From Streptomyces sp. NBC_01669 (GTDB taxonomy: Bacteria > Actinomycetota > Actinomycetes > Streptomycetales > Streptomycetaceae): DNA of 64,000 bases. Both the position numbers and the translations under genes were made by a program. The first letter of the stretch is position 1. The number at the start of each line of letters is the position of its first letter. Under the pieces are notes generated by a model. It had not been told where the DNA came from, ran no database searches, and saw only the letters and a list, made by a program, of their open reading frames with translations. Shown piece by piece: positions 1 to 9,689 of this stretch. The stretch spans positions 62,001-126,000 of the forward strand of contig NZ_JAPEQG010000001.1 in NCBI RefSeq assembly GCF_026339735.1, given 5' to 3'.

Positions 1-147
1 AACAGGCACCTTCAGCCGGCCCGCTACCTGGTACCCGTCGTACGCCTCGATTTCCTTGTCATGTCGAGACACACCGCCGGCCTTCGGGGCTGGGCAAGCC
101 TGCCGCACGGTGAGCTTGCCCAGGGTCCTCTTGGGCTTGCCCGGCAC
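1..147 (-). CDS. Unidentified protein, N-terminal part, cut by window edge
   Basis: A minus-strand frame opens at a GTG (145-147) and stays open to base 1, giving 49 residues that begin MPGKPKRTLGKLTVRQ and continue past the left edge. Codon third positions are G/C rich and the sequence reads like a real actinobacterial protein, with a basic start and a KLTVRQ strand. No domain can be named from this much sequence. The start is the only GTG/ATG in a plausible place; the Shine-Dalgarno is weak. It is the most upstream gene of a minus-strand series that also includes the genes at 348-755 and 1094-2827. Confidence 0.45.
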   Translation of the reverse strand, partial: MPGKPKRTLGKLTVRQACPAPKAGGVSRHDKEIEAYDGYQVAGRLKVPV

Positions 148-190
148 TCGTGACCGGTCATATGTCCGCGGCCGTGACCGGTGACCAACT

Positions 191-251
191 GTGTGACCGA
201 TCCGGTCGCACCCATCGGCCAAACCGCACGTCAGCGGTGTGACCGATCCGT
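191..251. repeat. Short direct repeats upstream of the first gene
   Basis: The block GTGTGACCGATCCG occurs at about 192-205 and again at 238-251. Further GTGACCGG-like words lie between 148 and 185. The spacing of about 46 bp and the position just upstream of the gene starting at 147 fit a regulator-binding array. Nothing else is seen in 148-347. Confidence 0.35.
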
Positions 252-347
252 GCAACCCGGGTGTCCGGACCGGCCAGCCGATCAGCAGCCAGCTCCCCGG
301 CCCAACGGAACTCCGGCGCCCCCACCCGTGCAGTGCCCGGGTGCCAG

Positions 348-755
348 CTACTCAGTGGTGCGGTCGGGATCGGGAAGCTCCGGCGGGAAGTGCCGCTCCA
401 GGATCTGCGCCCAGCGGTGCAGGACGACGAAGCCGTCTGTGTCGGCCTGCGCCTGGACCAGCTCGCTCAGGGCGTCGGCCAGGGGCTGGGCGGCGGTGTC
501 GGCGGGTATCACGACGGCGGCCTTCCTGAGCCGCTCGTGCGCGGCGGGAAAGACGCCCCGGGCCCATGCGTCCTGTTCTCGGACCCGCTTGCTTCCCTCC
601 TCCATGTTGATCTGCGTGATCGCCAGGGCCGGGCAGTCGGGGGTGTGCCAGGTCTCGCTGATCCCGCCGCCGGTCTTCACGTACGCGATGCGGGTGTTGT
701 CGGGGCCCGGCAGGGCGAAGCAGTCGGTGCAGTCGACGCGTTCCGGCTCGGTCAT
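348..755 (-). CDS. Conserved hypothetical Streptomyces protein
   Basis: A 135-residue soluble protein with an acidic N-terminus. It has an early CxxC-like pair (residues about 9-12) and a helical second half rich in Ala, Gln and Asp. There is no signal peptide, membrane segment or recognised catalytic motif. The ATG is preceded by a purine-rich GGGAGCT. Composition and codon use look genuine. It lies about 340 bp from the relaxase remnant and may be part of the same plasmid-derived block. I do not recognise its function. Confidence 0.6.
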   Translation of the reverse strand: MTEPERVDCTDCFALPGPDNTRIAYVKTGGGISETWHTPDCPALAITQINMEEGSKRVREQDAWARGVFPAAHERLRKAAVVIPADTAAQPLADALSELVQAQADTDGFVVLHRWAQILERHFPPELPDPDRTTE

Positions 756-859
756 CGCGGAGCTCCCTTCGAGTGGAGGCCGAGCCTGCCATCCCGATCA
801 ACCGGCGACCAGGGATTTCCTCCGCCGCAACCCGTCGGCCCCGGGGCTCGAAGCACACC

Positions 860-1060
860 TCTTTCCCTCGGCTATCGCTTGGGAAAGAGGTGTCCGCGCA
901 CGGGACCGGCTTGCCCACAAGGGGTGACCTGCAAAAATGGGCGGTGTCCGATTTGGGGGGTCCACACCTGCGGCAGTACCTCCGGTCCCCCGCTGAAAGC
1001 AACCGTCCAGCCCACTGTCCAGCCGCCCTTGGGTGCAACCCCCTACCCGCCGCACGGCAC
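860..1060. repeat. Noncoding block A, related to block B at 13.5 kb
   Basis: The 338-bp gap between the genes at 755 and 1094 holds no convincing gene. It contains an ordered series of words that recurs at 13560-13690: GAGGTGTC, ACCGGCTTGCCCAC, TGACCTGC, a G-run before CACACCT, and CGGCAGTACCTCCGGT. A GGGAAAGAGGTGT / ACACCTCTTTCCC inverted pair lies at about 857-893. The block flanks the 3' side of a relaxase gene, and its partner lies near the second relaxase remnant, so a cis-acting plasmid site is possible. No function is shown. Confidence 0.5.
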
Positions 1061-1093
1061 CGCTCCGTCAGGGCCGGGCAAGCCCCTGGAAGT

Positions 1094-2827
1094 TCAGTCA
1101 GCCCGGATCGCGGGCGCAGCCTCCATGCTCTCCAGTCGTTCGAAGTCGTCGTGGAAGTAGAACGCCTCCAGTGGCCACACGGTGCGCTGCGCGGCGGCCT
1201 CGAACACCCGCCGGGTCTGCTCCACCGCGGCAACGTCGGTCGCCTGCTCCTGGTCCCGACCGACCTTCCGGTCCGCACGGTCCGGCCGCAGGCGCGACGT
1301 CGGGGCGGCGGGCAGGGCGACGGTGTGCGGCAGGGCGCGGGAGCTCAGGCGGTCCGCGCGGCGCACGGCGTGGACCCGGGCGGTCAGGGCGCCGGCGGCG
1401 AGGCGGGCCCGCTCGTACGGGGGCGCGGACCGGTTACGGGTCAGCGGGCGCAGCACGGCCTGGTCCTCGGTGTCGCGCGGGTACAGCGCGCGGAGGTCGG
1501 CGGTCATCATCCTGCGGCCGGCCGGGCGGGTGTAGTCGTCGATGGCCGCCTGCACGATCTGTTCGTCCAGGCCGGGCTGGTGGGGTCGGCCGCGCAGGAC
1601 GTAGGCGAGGTGGCGGCGGGCTTCGGCGAGCAGGTGCCGGCGCTTGAACGCGCCGCGCATCACGTACACCACGGCGACGGTGTCAACGGCGGCCAGGGCG
1701 ACGTCGACAGCCGGCCGCACCCGCGCCCACACCGCCGCGGCTGCCGCCCGCGCCCGCTCCGCCAGCCGGTAGACGGTGCAGGCGCCGAACGCCCGGATCG
1801 CCGAATCTCGCCATCGTTCGCGCAGCTCGGACAGCGACCGCGCCTCCTTGCGCTTCGGCGGGCGCGTCCGGTCGGCGGCCTGCTGGTCCAGCGCGTAGGC
1901 GGCCCGCTCCCCCGGCGGGTGACCCTGTGTCTCTTCGTAGTTGGCCATGAGGACGGGCAGCGCGTCCGCGATCTGCTGACGGCGGGTCGACTGCCAGCCG
2001 ATCAGCCGCTGGTCGATGCCCGCGATTTCCATGACCGGTCTTCTGCCGGGCGTCACCTCGCGCGGCTCCCACGCCCACCCGAGCCGGGCGGAGACCTCCT
2101 CCATGAAGGTCAGGGTGTAAAGCGTGCCGGCCGCCACGATGTTGTCGAGGAGGTCGTCGGTGGACACGTTCCCCCACTTCCCGTCCGGCCGCCGCGCCTT
2201 GATCGAAACTACGGCGTGGTCATGGAGCAGCGGCTTTCCGGCTCTCGACTCGTAGTGCCGGAAGACCGCGATGATCAGCCCGTCCTTCACCGGGGCGCGG
2301 TGCTTGCCGCCGCTCCCCCAGCGGATCTGCGCGACCGACTCCTCCAGCCGCGCCAGAGTCTTGTCCCGGGCGATGTCCTGGCACAACTCCAGCACCCGGC
2401 GGGTCTCGTCATCAACCAGCGCCCACGCGGACTGAGCAGTTGAGGGCGCCCGGAACACCAGGTCCATCGCGAGCCACGGCGACTCGATGTGCGGCCCCTT
2501 GATGTGCTCGATGGGCCGCCCCAGCACCGTCGCCCGCCGCGCCTTCACCGGATCGTCACCCGCTTCCAGGAGCTCCGCCTCGATCCGGTCGGCATCCGGG
2601 TGCCGGCCTTCCCCCAGGAGCAGTTCGGCCTGCCGCTCGGTCATCTCGTCCCCAGCCGTGAGACCGAGCGCGGCAAGTCCCCGCCCCGTCCAGAACCCGG
2701 GCGGCCGCGTAGTCGGTGGTGGGGGTGTGGTCGGCCGCCTGCAGGGCCTGGTGCAGGGCGGCGGGCAGGTGGGGACGGTGGCAGACCAAATGGCCGGGCC
2801 TTCGTTCGTCAACCCGGTGAACCCCAT
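1094..2827 (-). pseudogene. MobF/TrwC-type relaxase, N-terminally damaged
   Basis: Resembles the relaxase domain of actinobacterial conjugation proteins, which nick and bind plasmid DNA for transfer. The typical segment GRGLAALGL...GDEMTERQAELL starts at about residue 49. The metal-binding histidines sit in PLLHDHAVVS near residue 204. The N-terminal part, where the catalytic tyrosine should be, is missing, and residues 1-45 are a proline-rich out-of-frame run. A better continuation lies in another frame near 2700, so a frameshift or junction is likely there. No helicase domain follows, and the last 30 residues appear to come from another protein. A shorter relative of the C-terminal part occurs at 14.9-15.4 kb. 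Unlikely to work as a relaxase. Confidence 0.7.
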
Positions 2828-2916
2828 TCACGTCACATCGACCCGCGGGAACCCGGCGGCCACGTCCTCCGTCAAGCAGGACGCCATAGAAGATGTGTTC
2901 GGGACTTGGGGTTCTC

Positions 2917-3762
2917 GTGGACAAGAAAATCGCGGGGCTGGCGCTCACCGGCGTTCTCCTCATATCGGGCTGTTCGTCGCGCGTCCAGGCGGCAGGGCCT
3001 GCCGCTTCGAACTCCGTTCGTCCGCCGGCGGCGTCCCCCCGGGCGGGCGGCAATGCGCCCGTCGCGGACGCCGCGCACGAGGCCGCGGCCTTCCGCGCCT
3101 GGGGCCTCAAGCCACTTGCCGCGCCGCCCGCCCCTCCGAAGGTCAAGCCGGTAAAGCGCCGGGCGGGCGAACCGGTGCCGGTCATCAGCGACATACCCAC
3201 CAGGGACAAGGTCGTCTTCATCACCTTCGACGACGGCGCCGAGAAGGACCCCGGGTTCGTGAAAATGATGCGCGAACTGAAGGTCCCCTTCACGATGTTC
3301 CTGACCGACTCGGCCATCAGCGCCGACTACGGCTACTTCAAGCCACTGCAACAGTTCGGGAACACGATTCAGAACCACACGCTGTCCCATCCCGATCTGC
3401 GTACCAAGGGCGCTGCCGCGCAGCGCGAGGAGATCTGCGGCCAGCAGACCAGGCTCGGCAAGGAGTACGGAACCATCCCGCGTCTGTTGCGGCCGCCCTA
3501 CGGCAACTGGAACGAGAACACCCGCATCGCCGCGGGGCAGTGCGGAGTCGAGGTGATCGTGCTGTGGCGCGAGTCCATGCAGATCACCAACATGCAGTAC
3601 CAGCGTGCCGACAAGAAGCTCCACCCCGGCGACATCATCCTGGCCCACTTCCGTGGGCCCGAAGAGCTCAAGGGCCACTCGATGACCGAGATGACGGCAA
3701 ACATGCTGCGCCACATCCAGGAGCAGGGCTTTGCGGTGGCGCGCCTGGAGGACTACCTCTGA
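2917..3762 (+). CDS. Polysaccharide deacetylase lipoprotein (CE4/NodB family)
   Basis: Predicted metal-dependent deacetylase acting on cell-wall or extracellular polysaccharide from the outer face of the membrane. A lipobox LISGC follows a short hydrophobic signal, so the protein should be lipid anchored, with a Pro/Ala linker to about residue 90. The NodB motifs appear in order: TFDDG (motif 1), HTLSHPDL (motif 2), RPPYGNW (motif 3), VLWRES (motif 4) and LHPGDIILAHF (motif 5). The GTG at 2917 gives an ideal signal peptide; an ATG at 2893 would add eight residues. It is the only intact gene between the relaxase remnant and the IS at 3952. Family assignment is firm; the substrate is unknown. 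Confidence 0.88.
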   Translation: MDKKIAGLALTGVLLISGCSSRVQAAGPAASNSVRPPAASPRAGGNAPVADAAHEAAAFRAWGLKPLAAPPAPPKVKPVKRRAGEPVPVISDIPTRDKVVFITFDDGAEKDPGFVKMMRELKVPFTMFLTDSAISADYGYFKPLQQFGNTIQNHTLSHPDLRTKGAAAQREEICGQQTRLGKEYGTIPRLLRPPYGNWNENTRIAAGQCGVEVIVLWRESMQITNMQYQRADKKLHPGDIILAHFRGPEELKGHSMTEMTANMLRHIQEQGFAVARLEDYL

Positions 3763-3803
3763 CGCGCGGACGGGTCGGTTCCAAGGTCATCGACGTACCG
3801 TGG

Positions 3804-3839
3804 CCTTCGGTTTGCCGGCCCCAAGGCGCGCACCGAAGG
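3804..3839 (+). terminator. Possible terminator after the deacetylase gene
   Basis: CCTTCGGT at 3804-3811 pairs with ACCGAAGG at 3832-3839 across a 20-nt loop, about 40 bp after the deacetylase stop. The stem is short and no T-run follows, so this is only a candidate. Confidence 0.25.
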
Positions 3840-3951
3840 TGCACTGGGTCGCTGACCTGCGGTCCGGATCGGATATCAGTGGTCTCATTCCGAAGTCGTC
3901 ACCCCGTCATTGATGCGCACGGGCTCGGGGTCTGGCACGTGAGAGCCCCAT

Positions 3952-5185
3952 CCTGTCCCGCTCGAAAATACGATTTAGCGGCTGTGGCCTGCACGTTTGC
4001 TGATCCTGGCGACAAGGCCTCGACTGGCCTGCGACGATCTGCGGATGTCGCTGTCGGTCGTCGCCACGCTCGTCCGGAATCTGATCACCGTGCCCGCTGC
4101 CGTACTGCGCAGCCGTATGGCCAAAGATGCGGAAGTTCTCGCGCTCCGGCATGAGAACGCGGTGCTGCGCCGGCAGATCGCCCGGGTCTGCTCCGAGCCC
4201 GCCGACCGGATCTGGCTCGCCGCACTCTCCCGGCTGATCCCGCGCGAACGCCGGCGCCAGGTCTTCGCGGTCACCCCCACCACACTGCTGGCCTGGCACC
4301 GTCAACTCCTCGCCCGCAAGTGGGCGTTCACCCAACGCCGCCGCCCCGGCCGACCCTCCACCGCGCCCGCAGTCAAGCAGCTCATTCTGCGCCTGGCCCG
4401 CGAGAACAGCACCTGGGGCCACCGCCGGATTCAGGGCGAACTCGCCCGCCTGGGCTACGCGATCGCCCCGTCCACAGTCTGGGAGATCCTGCATGCCGCC
4501 GGCATCGACCCCGCCCCGCAGCGCTCCGGGCCGACCTGGCACCGGTTCCTCACCGCCCAGGCCCACGGCATCATCGCCGCCGACTTCCTCCACCTCGACA
4601 CCGTGTCACTCAAGCGCCTCTACGCCCTGGTCGTCATCGAGCACGGCACCCGGCGCCTCCACCTCGCCGGCGTCACCGCCCATCCCACCGCGCAATGGAC
4701 CGTCCAGCAGGCCAGGAACCTCGCCGTGATCCTGGACCGCCGCATCGACTCGCTGCGTTTCCTCCTCCGGGACCGGGACAGCAAGTACACCCGTGCCTTC
4801 GACGCCGTCTTCGAGGCCGACGGCGTGGAGATTCTGCTCAGCCCACCACGGGCACCCAAAGCGAACGCGATCTGCGAGCGGGTCGTGGGCACCCTCCGCC
4901 GCGAGCTCCTCGACCGCATGCTGATCTACAACGAGGCCCACGCCGTGAAAGTGCTGACCGAGTACATCCAGCACTACAACGGACACCGTCCCCACCAATC
5001 CCGCCAGCAGCTACCCCCGGACAGCGACCAACCGTCCAACCCGGCCGCCATCACCGACCTCCAGGCCCACCGGATCCGGCGACAACCCATCCTCGGAGGA
5101 TTGATCAACCAGTATCACCGCGCCGCCTGACCAAACGACACCACCGCAGCTCACAGCACCGAATCGTATTTTCGAGCGGGACAGG
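3952..5185 (+). mobile_element. Insertion sequence with 24-bp perfect inverted ends
   Basis: The ends at 3952-3975 and 5162-5185 are exact reverse complements over 24 bp (beginning CCTGTCCCGCTCG), giving a 1234-bp element with one integrase-type transposase. No target duplication is evident. The right end abuts the middle of an HA-domain reading frame (5186-6017), while the left flank is unrelated, so one side has probably been deleted or rearranged since insertion. The perfect ends and full-length gene suggest a recent or still active element. Confidence 0.85.
3997..5130 (+). CDS. Integrase-core (rve) DDE transposase
   Basis: Transposase of the surrounding IS. An N-terminal helical region (ALRHENAVLRRQIAR, about residues 48-63) and an HTH-like segment (STWGHRRIQGELARLG) precede an rve core. 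The three acidic residues are seen in ADFLHLDT, LLRDRDSKY and ANAICERVVGTL. The C-terminus has the familiar YNGHRPHQ motif. A better start may be the ATG at 4045, giving 361 residues. Related proteins are common in Streptomyces as integrase-core transposases near IS481/IS3. Complete and apparently functional. Confidence 0.85.
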   Translation: MLILATRPRLACDDLRMSLSVVATLVRNLITVPAAVLRSRMAKDAEVLALRHENAVLRRQIARVCSEPADRIWLAALSRLIPRERRRQVFAVTPTTLLAWHRQLLARKWAFTQRRRPGRPSTAPAVKQLILRLARENSTWGHRRIQGELARLGYAIAPSTVWEILHAAGIDPAPQRSGPTWHRFLTAQAHGIIAADFLHLDTVSLKRLYALVVIEHGTRRLHLAGVTAHPTAQWTVQQARNLAVILDRRIDSLRFLLRDRDSKYTRAFDAVFEADGVEILLSPPRAPKANAICERVVGTLRRELLDRMLIYNEAHAVKVLTEYIQHYNGHRPHQSRQQLPPDSDQPSNPAAITDLQAHRIRRQPILGGLINQYHRAA

Positions 5186-6017
5186 CCTGGACGTTCCGTA
5201 CGACCACCAGGAAGGCGCCTACCCATTGGGCAGGTGGCTGTCCGATCAGAGAAGGGCTTACCGGGCCGGAACCATGCCCAGCACCCGGGCCGACGAGCTC
5301 GAAGAACTCGGCATGATCTGGGACACCGCCGACACGGCATTCACCGAAAACCTCGCCGCCGCCCGCGCCTACCACGCACAGGCCCGCACCCTGGCCGCAC
5401 CCCGCCACGCCACCGCCCTCGACAAACCGGTCGGGCAATGGCTCACCAACCTCCGACGCCCCAGCGGACTCGGCAAAGACCCCGAACGGGCGCAGCGGCG
5501 GGCCGAGCAGCTCGCCGCCATCGACCCCGACTGGAACCCCGGGGCACTGGGCTGGACCGTCGACTGGCAGCGCCACTACACCGGCCTCGCCGCGCTCCTC
5601 GCGGGCGGTGCCGGCCTCGAGGAGATCGTGCCCGGAGTGACCCATCGCGGCGACGACATCGGACGCTGGCTCACCCGGCAGGTACGCGACTGGACACGCC
5701 TCAACCCCGAACAGCAACACCGCCTGAACGAACTCGGCGTGAAACCGGCTGCACAGCCCCACAAGGCCCCAGCGCGAGCCAACGCGAAGGCTGGGGCAGC
5801 GAAAGGGTCCGACGCGTTCACACGGGGCGTAGCAGCCCTCGCCCAGTACATCGCGCGAGAGGGGAAGACCGTGGTCGGAAGGCAGCACGTGGAAGTCCTC
5901 CCCGACGGCACCACCGTACGCCTGGGCATCTTCCTCACCAACCAGAAAACCCGACGCCACCGACTCACCGACCACCAACTCGCCGCCCTCGCCAACCTCG
6001 GACTGGAATGGGCATAG
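5186..6017 (+). pseudogene. Helicase-associated (HA) domain protein, C-terminal fragment
   Basis: Open in frame from the right end of the IS to TAG at 6015-6017. It contains two HA-type repeats (LGRWLSDQRRAYRAG... and VGQWLTNLRR...GLGKDPERAQRRAEQL) and ends in LTDHQLAALANLGLEWA. In Streptomyces these repeats form the C-terminus of large plasmid-borne DEAD/DEAH helicase-like proteins. The ATPase part is absent and the IS forms the new 5' boundary. A diverged relative with the same ending lies at 10.9-11.7 kb, and in both places a PP2C phosphatase gene follows. Confidence 0.7.
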
Positions 6018-6089
6018 TGACGGGCGGGGCAGTGAAGCCGGACACGTCATACCGACCGGCAACCGGGCGACCTGCCCGGAGCGCCGCTG

Positions 6090-7370
6090 GTGCTTATCGT
6101 GAATGCACATGATCGACATGGCGTCGTAGGCAGGGGCATCGTGAACGCATCCGGGATCGACTACGAGGCGGTATTCCAGGCCCTGCCGAGCCCGGTGGCC
6201 CTGTTCACTACGGACCTGGTGTATGCCGACGTCAATGAGGCGTTCCTGCGCAGCATGGGGCGTACCCGTGACCAGGTGGTAGGCCGCCAACTGTCTGATG
6301 CCTTCCCCGACGACCCCAAGAACCCCGCCGTAACCGGCATGCGCAAGCTGCAGGCATCGCTGCAGTGGGTGGCTGCCACCGGGAAGCGCGACGCCATGAC
6401 GCTGCACCGCTACGACGTGGAGTACCCTGACCGGCCCGGGATGTGGGAGGAGCGGTACTGGAGCCCGGTCAACGTCCCCGTCATCGGCCCGGACGGGCAG
6501 GTGGCGCTGCTGCTGCACCGGGAGGAGGACATCACCGAGCTGATCCGCACCCTCCCCGGCCGAGGCAGCGGTGACCGGCCGACGGTACTGGAAGCCGAGC
6601 TGTACACCCGGGCCGGGGAACTGCAAGGGGTCAACGAACGGCTGCGCGAGGCCCACGCCCACGAACACGAAGTCGCCCTGATCCTGCAAGAGGCGATGCT
6701 GCCCGCCCCCGGGCCTGTGAGGCACCACCGCGCAGCAGTGCGCTACCGCCCGGCAGCCGGGGCCCTGAACGTCTGCGGGGACTGGTACGACCTCGTCGAA
6801 CTGCCTGACGACCGCATCGCGGTGGCCGTCGGCGACGTCGTCGGCTGCGGCCTGGCCGCCGCCTGCGTCATGGGCCAGCTGCGCAGCGCCCTCAGCGCCG
6901 CTTCCCGCGTCGCCGACGGCCCCGCCCAGGCCCTGGAAGCCCTCGGCCTGTACGCCCGCTCGGTCGACGGCGCGGAATCGACAACGGCCGTCCTGGCCGT
7001 CATCGACAGCACCAACCGCACCATCGCCTACAGCAGCGCCGGCCACCTTCCACCAGCCCTGCTGCACCCCGACGGCACCGTGGACTTCCTCGACCAGGCC
7101 ACCGACCCCCCACTCGGCGCCCGCCCCGAACACCTCCCCAGCCCGCAGGCCGAAACCACGTTCACCGAGGGGGCCACCCTTGTGCTGTACACCGACGGGC
7201 TGGTCGAACGCCGCAGCGAGGACATCGACGCCGGCCTGACCCGGCTTGCCGACTCCCTCACACGCAACCAGGCCACCGACCCCGAAGCCCTCGCCGACGC
7301 GCTCCTGGCCGACCTGACCCCACCTGCCGGTGCCACCGACGACACCGCCCTGGTCGTCCTACGCCTGTGA
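6090..7370 (+). CDS. PAS domain PP2C phosphatase (RsbU/SpoIIE type)
   Basis: Predicted Mn/Mg-dependent serine phosphatase that would dephosphorylate an anti-sigma antagonist in a partner-switching pathway. A PAS-like sensor fills about residues 25-160 (ALFTTDLVYADVNEAFLR). The PP2C domain runs from about 205 to the end, with motifs VCGDWYDLVELPD, AVGDVVGCGLAAACVMGQLR, YSSAGHLPP, LVLYTDGLVERR and ATDDTALVVLRL, so the metal-binding aspartates are present. Starts at GTG 6090, 6099 or 6141 are possible; 6141 has the best G-rich upstream. No kinase or antagonist gene is adjacent. One of four PP2C genes or fragments in this window. Confidence 0.88.
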   Translation: MLIVNAHDRHGVVGRGIVNASGIDYEAVFQALPSPVALFTTDLVYADVNEAFLRSMGRTRDQVVGRQLSDAFPDDPKNPAVTGMRKLQASLQWVAATGKRDAMTLHRYDVEYPDRPGMWEERYWSPVNVPVIGPDGQVALLLHREEDITELIRTLPGRGSGDRPTVLEAELYTRAGELQGVNERLREAHAHEHEVALILQEAMLPAPGPVRHHRAAVRYRPAAGALNVCGDWYDLVELPDDRIAVAVGDVVGCGLAAACVMGQLRSALSAASRVADGPAQALEALGLYARSVDGAESTTAVLAVIDSTNRTIAYSSAGHLPPALLHPDGTVDFLDQATDPPLGARPEHLPSPQAETTFTEGATLVLYTDGLVERRSEDIDAGLTRLADSLTRNQATDPEALADALLADLTPPAGATDDTALVVLRL

Positions 7371-7436
7371 CAGAGGGGCGGCCAATGCTCTGGAGCGGGC
7401 GCTCGCGATGCGGAGCAGCACCCCACTGACACGACA

Positions 7437-7654
7437 GTGGTACGGCGCCCGGTCGACGAGATGGTCACGGCCAGCGAGAAGCTGGGCCAGACCACTCTCG
7501 AACTCGCCCCGGCTACTTGTCCGACCAGGAAGCCGCCGACACCGTCCTCGCCCAGTACGCCGACGACATCGGCTGCGACGTGGAAACCATCCTCGCCACA
7601 CGCCGCTACGCCCTCACCGGCGACCGCCGCGCCCTGGAAGGCACCTGGATCTGA
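7437..7654 (+). pseudogene. Frameshifted fragment of a small hypothetical protein
   Basis: Two frames together read like one short soluble protein: VDEMVTASEKLGQTTLELA in one, then a shift near 7505, then YLSDQEAADTVLAQYADDIG to a TGA at 7652-7654. The second part has normal actinobacterial codon use. It follows the PP2C gene closely. I cannot name the family. It is either a decayed gene or one with a sequencing error. Confidence 0.35.
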
Positions 7655-7678
7655 CACTCGCACCGCGGTGCGGGGCGG

Positions 7679-8240
7679 CTACGTGCGGCGCAGGCGGGCC
7701 AGGATCCCGTTGGTCTCGGCGGCCTCCGCAGCCGTGATCGCCCGTTCCGCCGTGGGCGGCTGCTGGCTGTCCGTGCTTGTGCGGCAGACCGTGCACGGGC
7801 CGCCCGGGGCCACCGGTGCGCCCCAGGCATCACCTGGAGCGCATTGAGGTGGGCTTCTCGGAGCAGCCGAAACGCCCTTTGGTGGGTCGAATAGCCAGTG
7901 AAGGCTCCCAGCAGTGAACTACCGAACGCGACCGAACTAATCGGGCGGCCGTCTCTCAACTTGATGGTCAGGCCGTCGTGCACGGTCACTTCCTCGACAT
8001 CGGTCCAAGCGACGGTCGAGGTCACGAGAAGTTCGTGATCGACACATGGTCGTCAGTGCTGCGGATGGCAGAATCCCATCCAAGCGCCCAGAGGAAGACG
8101 GTCAGACCGGCGACCTCGAACGCCGCCGCTGGCTCCTCGTCCAGCGGACCTATGATCAAAACCGCACACACGTAGAACGCGATCCCCGCAGCGACGGGAA
8201 GCCACACGTACGCGGGTCGCCGAATCACCTTGGCCTGCAA
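7679..8240 (-). pseudogene. PH-like membrane protein broken by two frameshifts
   Basis: Residues 1-72 (two TM segments, LPVAAGIAFYVCAVLIIG and VAGLTVFLWALGW) read in one frame from 8240. The continuation ...TSTVAWTDVEEVTVHDGLTI, with a LRDGRPISSVAFGSSLLG motif typical of bacterial PH-like domains, is in a second frame from about 8025. The apparent natural C-terminus AEAAETNGILARLRRT, ending at TAG 7679-7681, is in a third. Together they make a protein of about 185 residues, a usual length for small Streptomyces PH-domain membrane proteins. As sequenced it cannot be made in one piece. Confidence 0.55.
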
Positions 8241-8556
8241 CCAGAACCACCCCCAAACAGCAGATCCTTTCCGCTGGTGGACACGGGGTCAAGATCACGC
8301 AAGGTGAGTCGGGCGACGGCAACGCTGCATTTCAGGCTCGGATATTTCGTCCCTACAGTTTCTGCCCGAGACAATAAGCGTCACCACCGAGTCGCTCCTC
8401 TCAGGTTCGACGTGAGGCTTGGGTTCTGGAATGAGGTGACTGCACGCTTCTGCGTGTGGCAGCTGATCTTGTACCTGATGACCTGCGGGAACGCGTGGCT
8501 CCGTTGCTCCCTCCTCGCCCACCGCTAGGTAGAGCCGCTGCGACAGCTGGACTGCC
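8241..8556. other. Gap with no recognisable gene
   Basis: 316 bp between the broken PH-like gene and the YcxB-like gene. Base composition is less G/C biased than the neighbours and no frame has convincing codon use. No repeat, hairpin or promoter stands out. Confidence 0.4.
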
Positions 8557-9498
8557 TCAGAAGTCGTAGCAGGCGTAGGCGCCGTCGGGCCCGCGGGCGA
8601 TTCTGTCCGAGCCCCAGCAGTGGAGCATTGGCCCAACGCGGTACAGGGCGGCGCCACCGGCCAGCAGGACGAGGACGGCGAGCACGGCGGTCACGATCCG
8701 CATGGCCGTCATCCGCCGTACGAGCCACCAGGCCCCGGCGACCGCGAGCGTCCCCAGCACCAGCATGACGGCCGATATCGGGGCGGTGTTGTTCTGGATC
8801 CCGGGAAAGCGATCCGGGTGCGCGGCGTGTTGGACGGCGGCGAAGGCGAAGAAGAACAGCAGCAGCCCCAGCAGCAACAGTCCGACGGAGCTGACCCCGC
8901 GGCCGACGGCCCGGCCCCGGCTCTGCGGGCCGCCGGGCCCCTCGACGGCGTCCGCGCGCACGAGCCGACGGTCGAGGACCGCCCGCAGCCGGTCCACGTC
9001 CTCCGGGTCCGCCACGGCCCGCTTGGGCAGGACGACGACGCCGACGGCGGACTTGTCGGCGCTGAGAAGCACGAACAGCTCCGGGGTCTCGGCGTAGCGC
9101 GGGTAGAGGTGCCAGTCGAGGGTGGCCGAGCTGTGCGCGGTGGTGAGCCGGATCCCGGTGTCGTCGACCGTCCCGCGGATGTCCCCCTGCCGTTCGGCGA
9201 GCCGGTGGAGCTGGCGCGCCTGCAGCCACGGCACCGCAGTCATGAAGACGGCGAATACCACCAGCCCCGCATACAGCGGCCACGGTGTGTCACGGCGGCC
9301 GGAACCGGCCGCCGACAGCAGGGCACCGACGGCCGCGACCGCCACCGTCCAGACCAGCGCCCGGCGCTGAAAGCGTCCCGCGCCGGTGCTCCTCGCACGT
9401 GCCCGCAGCGCGGACGCCAAGTCGCCGACGGACGGCCGGTAGGCCAGCTCCACCGATCTCTCCGCGACCGCGTCCGTCGTTTCCCGGCCCTCGGCCAT
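8557..9498 (-). CDS. YcxB-like C-terminal domain membrane protein
   Basis: A 313-residue membrane protein. TM pairs occur at about residues 43-90 (ALVWTVAVAAVGALLSAAG; LYAGLVVFAVFMTAV) and after 195 (VGLLLLGLLLFFFAFAAV; ISAVMLVLGTLAVAGAWWL; RIVTAVLAVLVLLAGGAAL). Between them is a soluble domain with the YcxB pattern: GTVDDTGIRLTTAHSSATLDW followed by a strand FVLLSADKSAVGVVVLPKRA. Function of the family is unknown. The ATG at 9498 has a strong GGGGAGGGG Shine-Dalgarno; an upstream TTG at 9516 lacks one. Confidence 0.75.
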   Translation of the reverse strand: MAEGRETTDAVAERSVELAYRPSVGDLASALRARARSTGAGRFQRRALVWTVAVAAVGALLSAAGSGRRDTPWPLYAGLVVFAVFMTAVPWLQARQLHRLAERQGDIRGTVDDTGIRLTTAHSSATLDWHLYPRYAETPELFVLLSADKSAVGVVVLPKRAVADPEDVDRLRAVLDRRLVRADAVEGPGGPQSRGRAVGRGVSSVGLLLLGLLLFFFAFAAVQHAAHPDRFPGIQNNTAPISAVMLVLGTLAVAGAWWLVRRMTAMRIVTAVLAVLVLLAGGAALYRVGPMLHCWGSDRIARGPDGAYACYDF

Positions 9499-9689
9499 GT
9501 CCCCTCCCCGGTTCAATGATCAACCGGATCGTAGAGGCTTCCTCAACCGCTGCGGCGATGGACAACCCGAACCGTCCACCCGCTATCCCGATCGGCACCA
9601 ACATGACCCGGCGATTCGTCAAAAACGTCGGCGCAACATCGGCAACCACTGTCAGCAGCAGACACCCAGCCGCCCCCATCTCAGCCAGC

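Noticed and set aside
773-2443. 556-residue plus-strand frame across the relaxase gene
   Set aside because: Antisense of the relaxase frame; no domain, Arg/Gly-rich, no proper start region.
5151-7133. 660-residue minus-strand frame opposite the PAS-PP2C gene
   Set aside because: Gly/Val-rich mirror of a high-GC gene; the plus frame has clear PP2C motifs.
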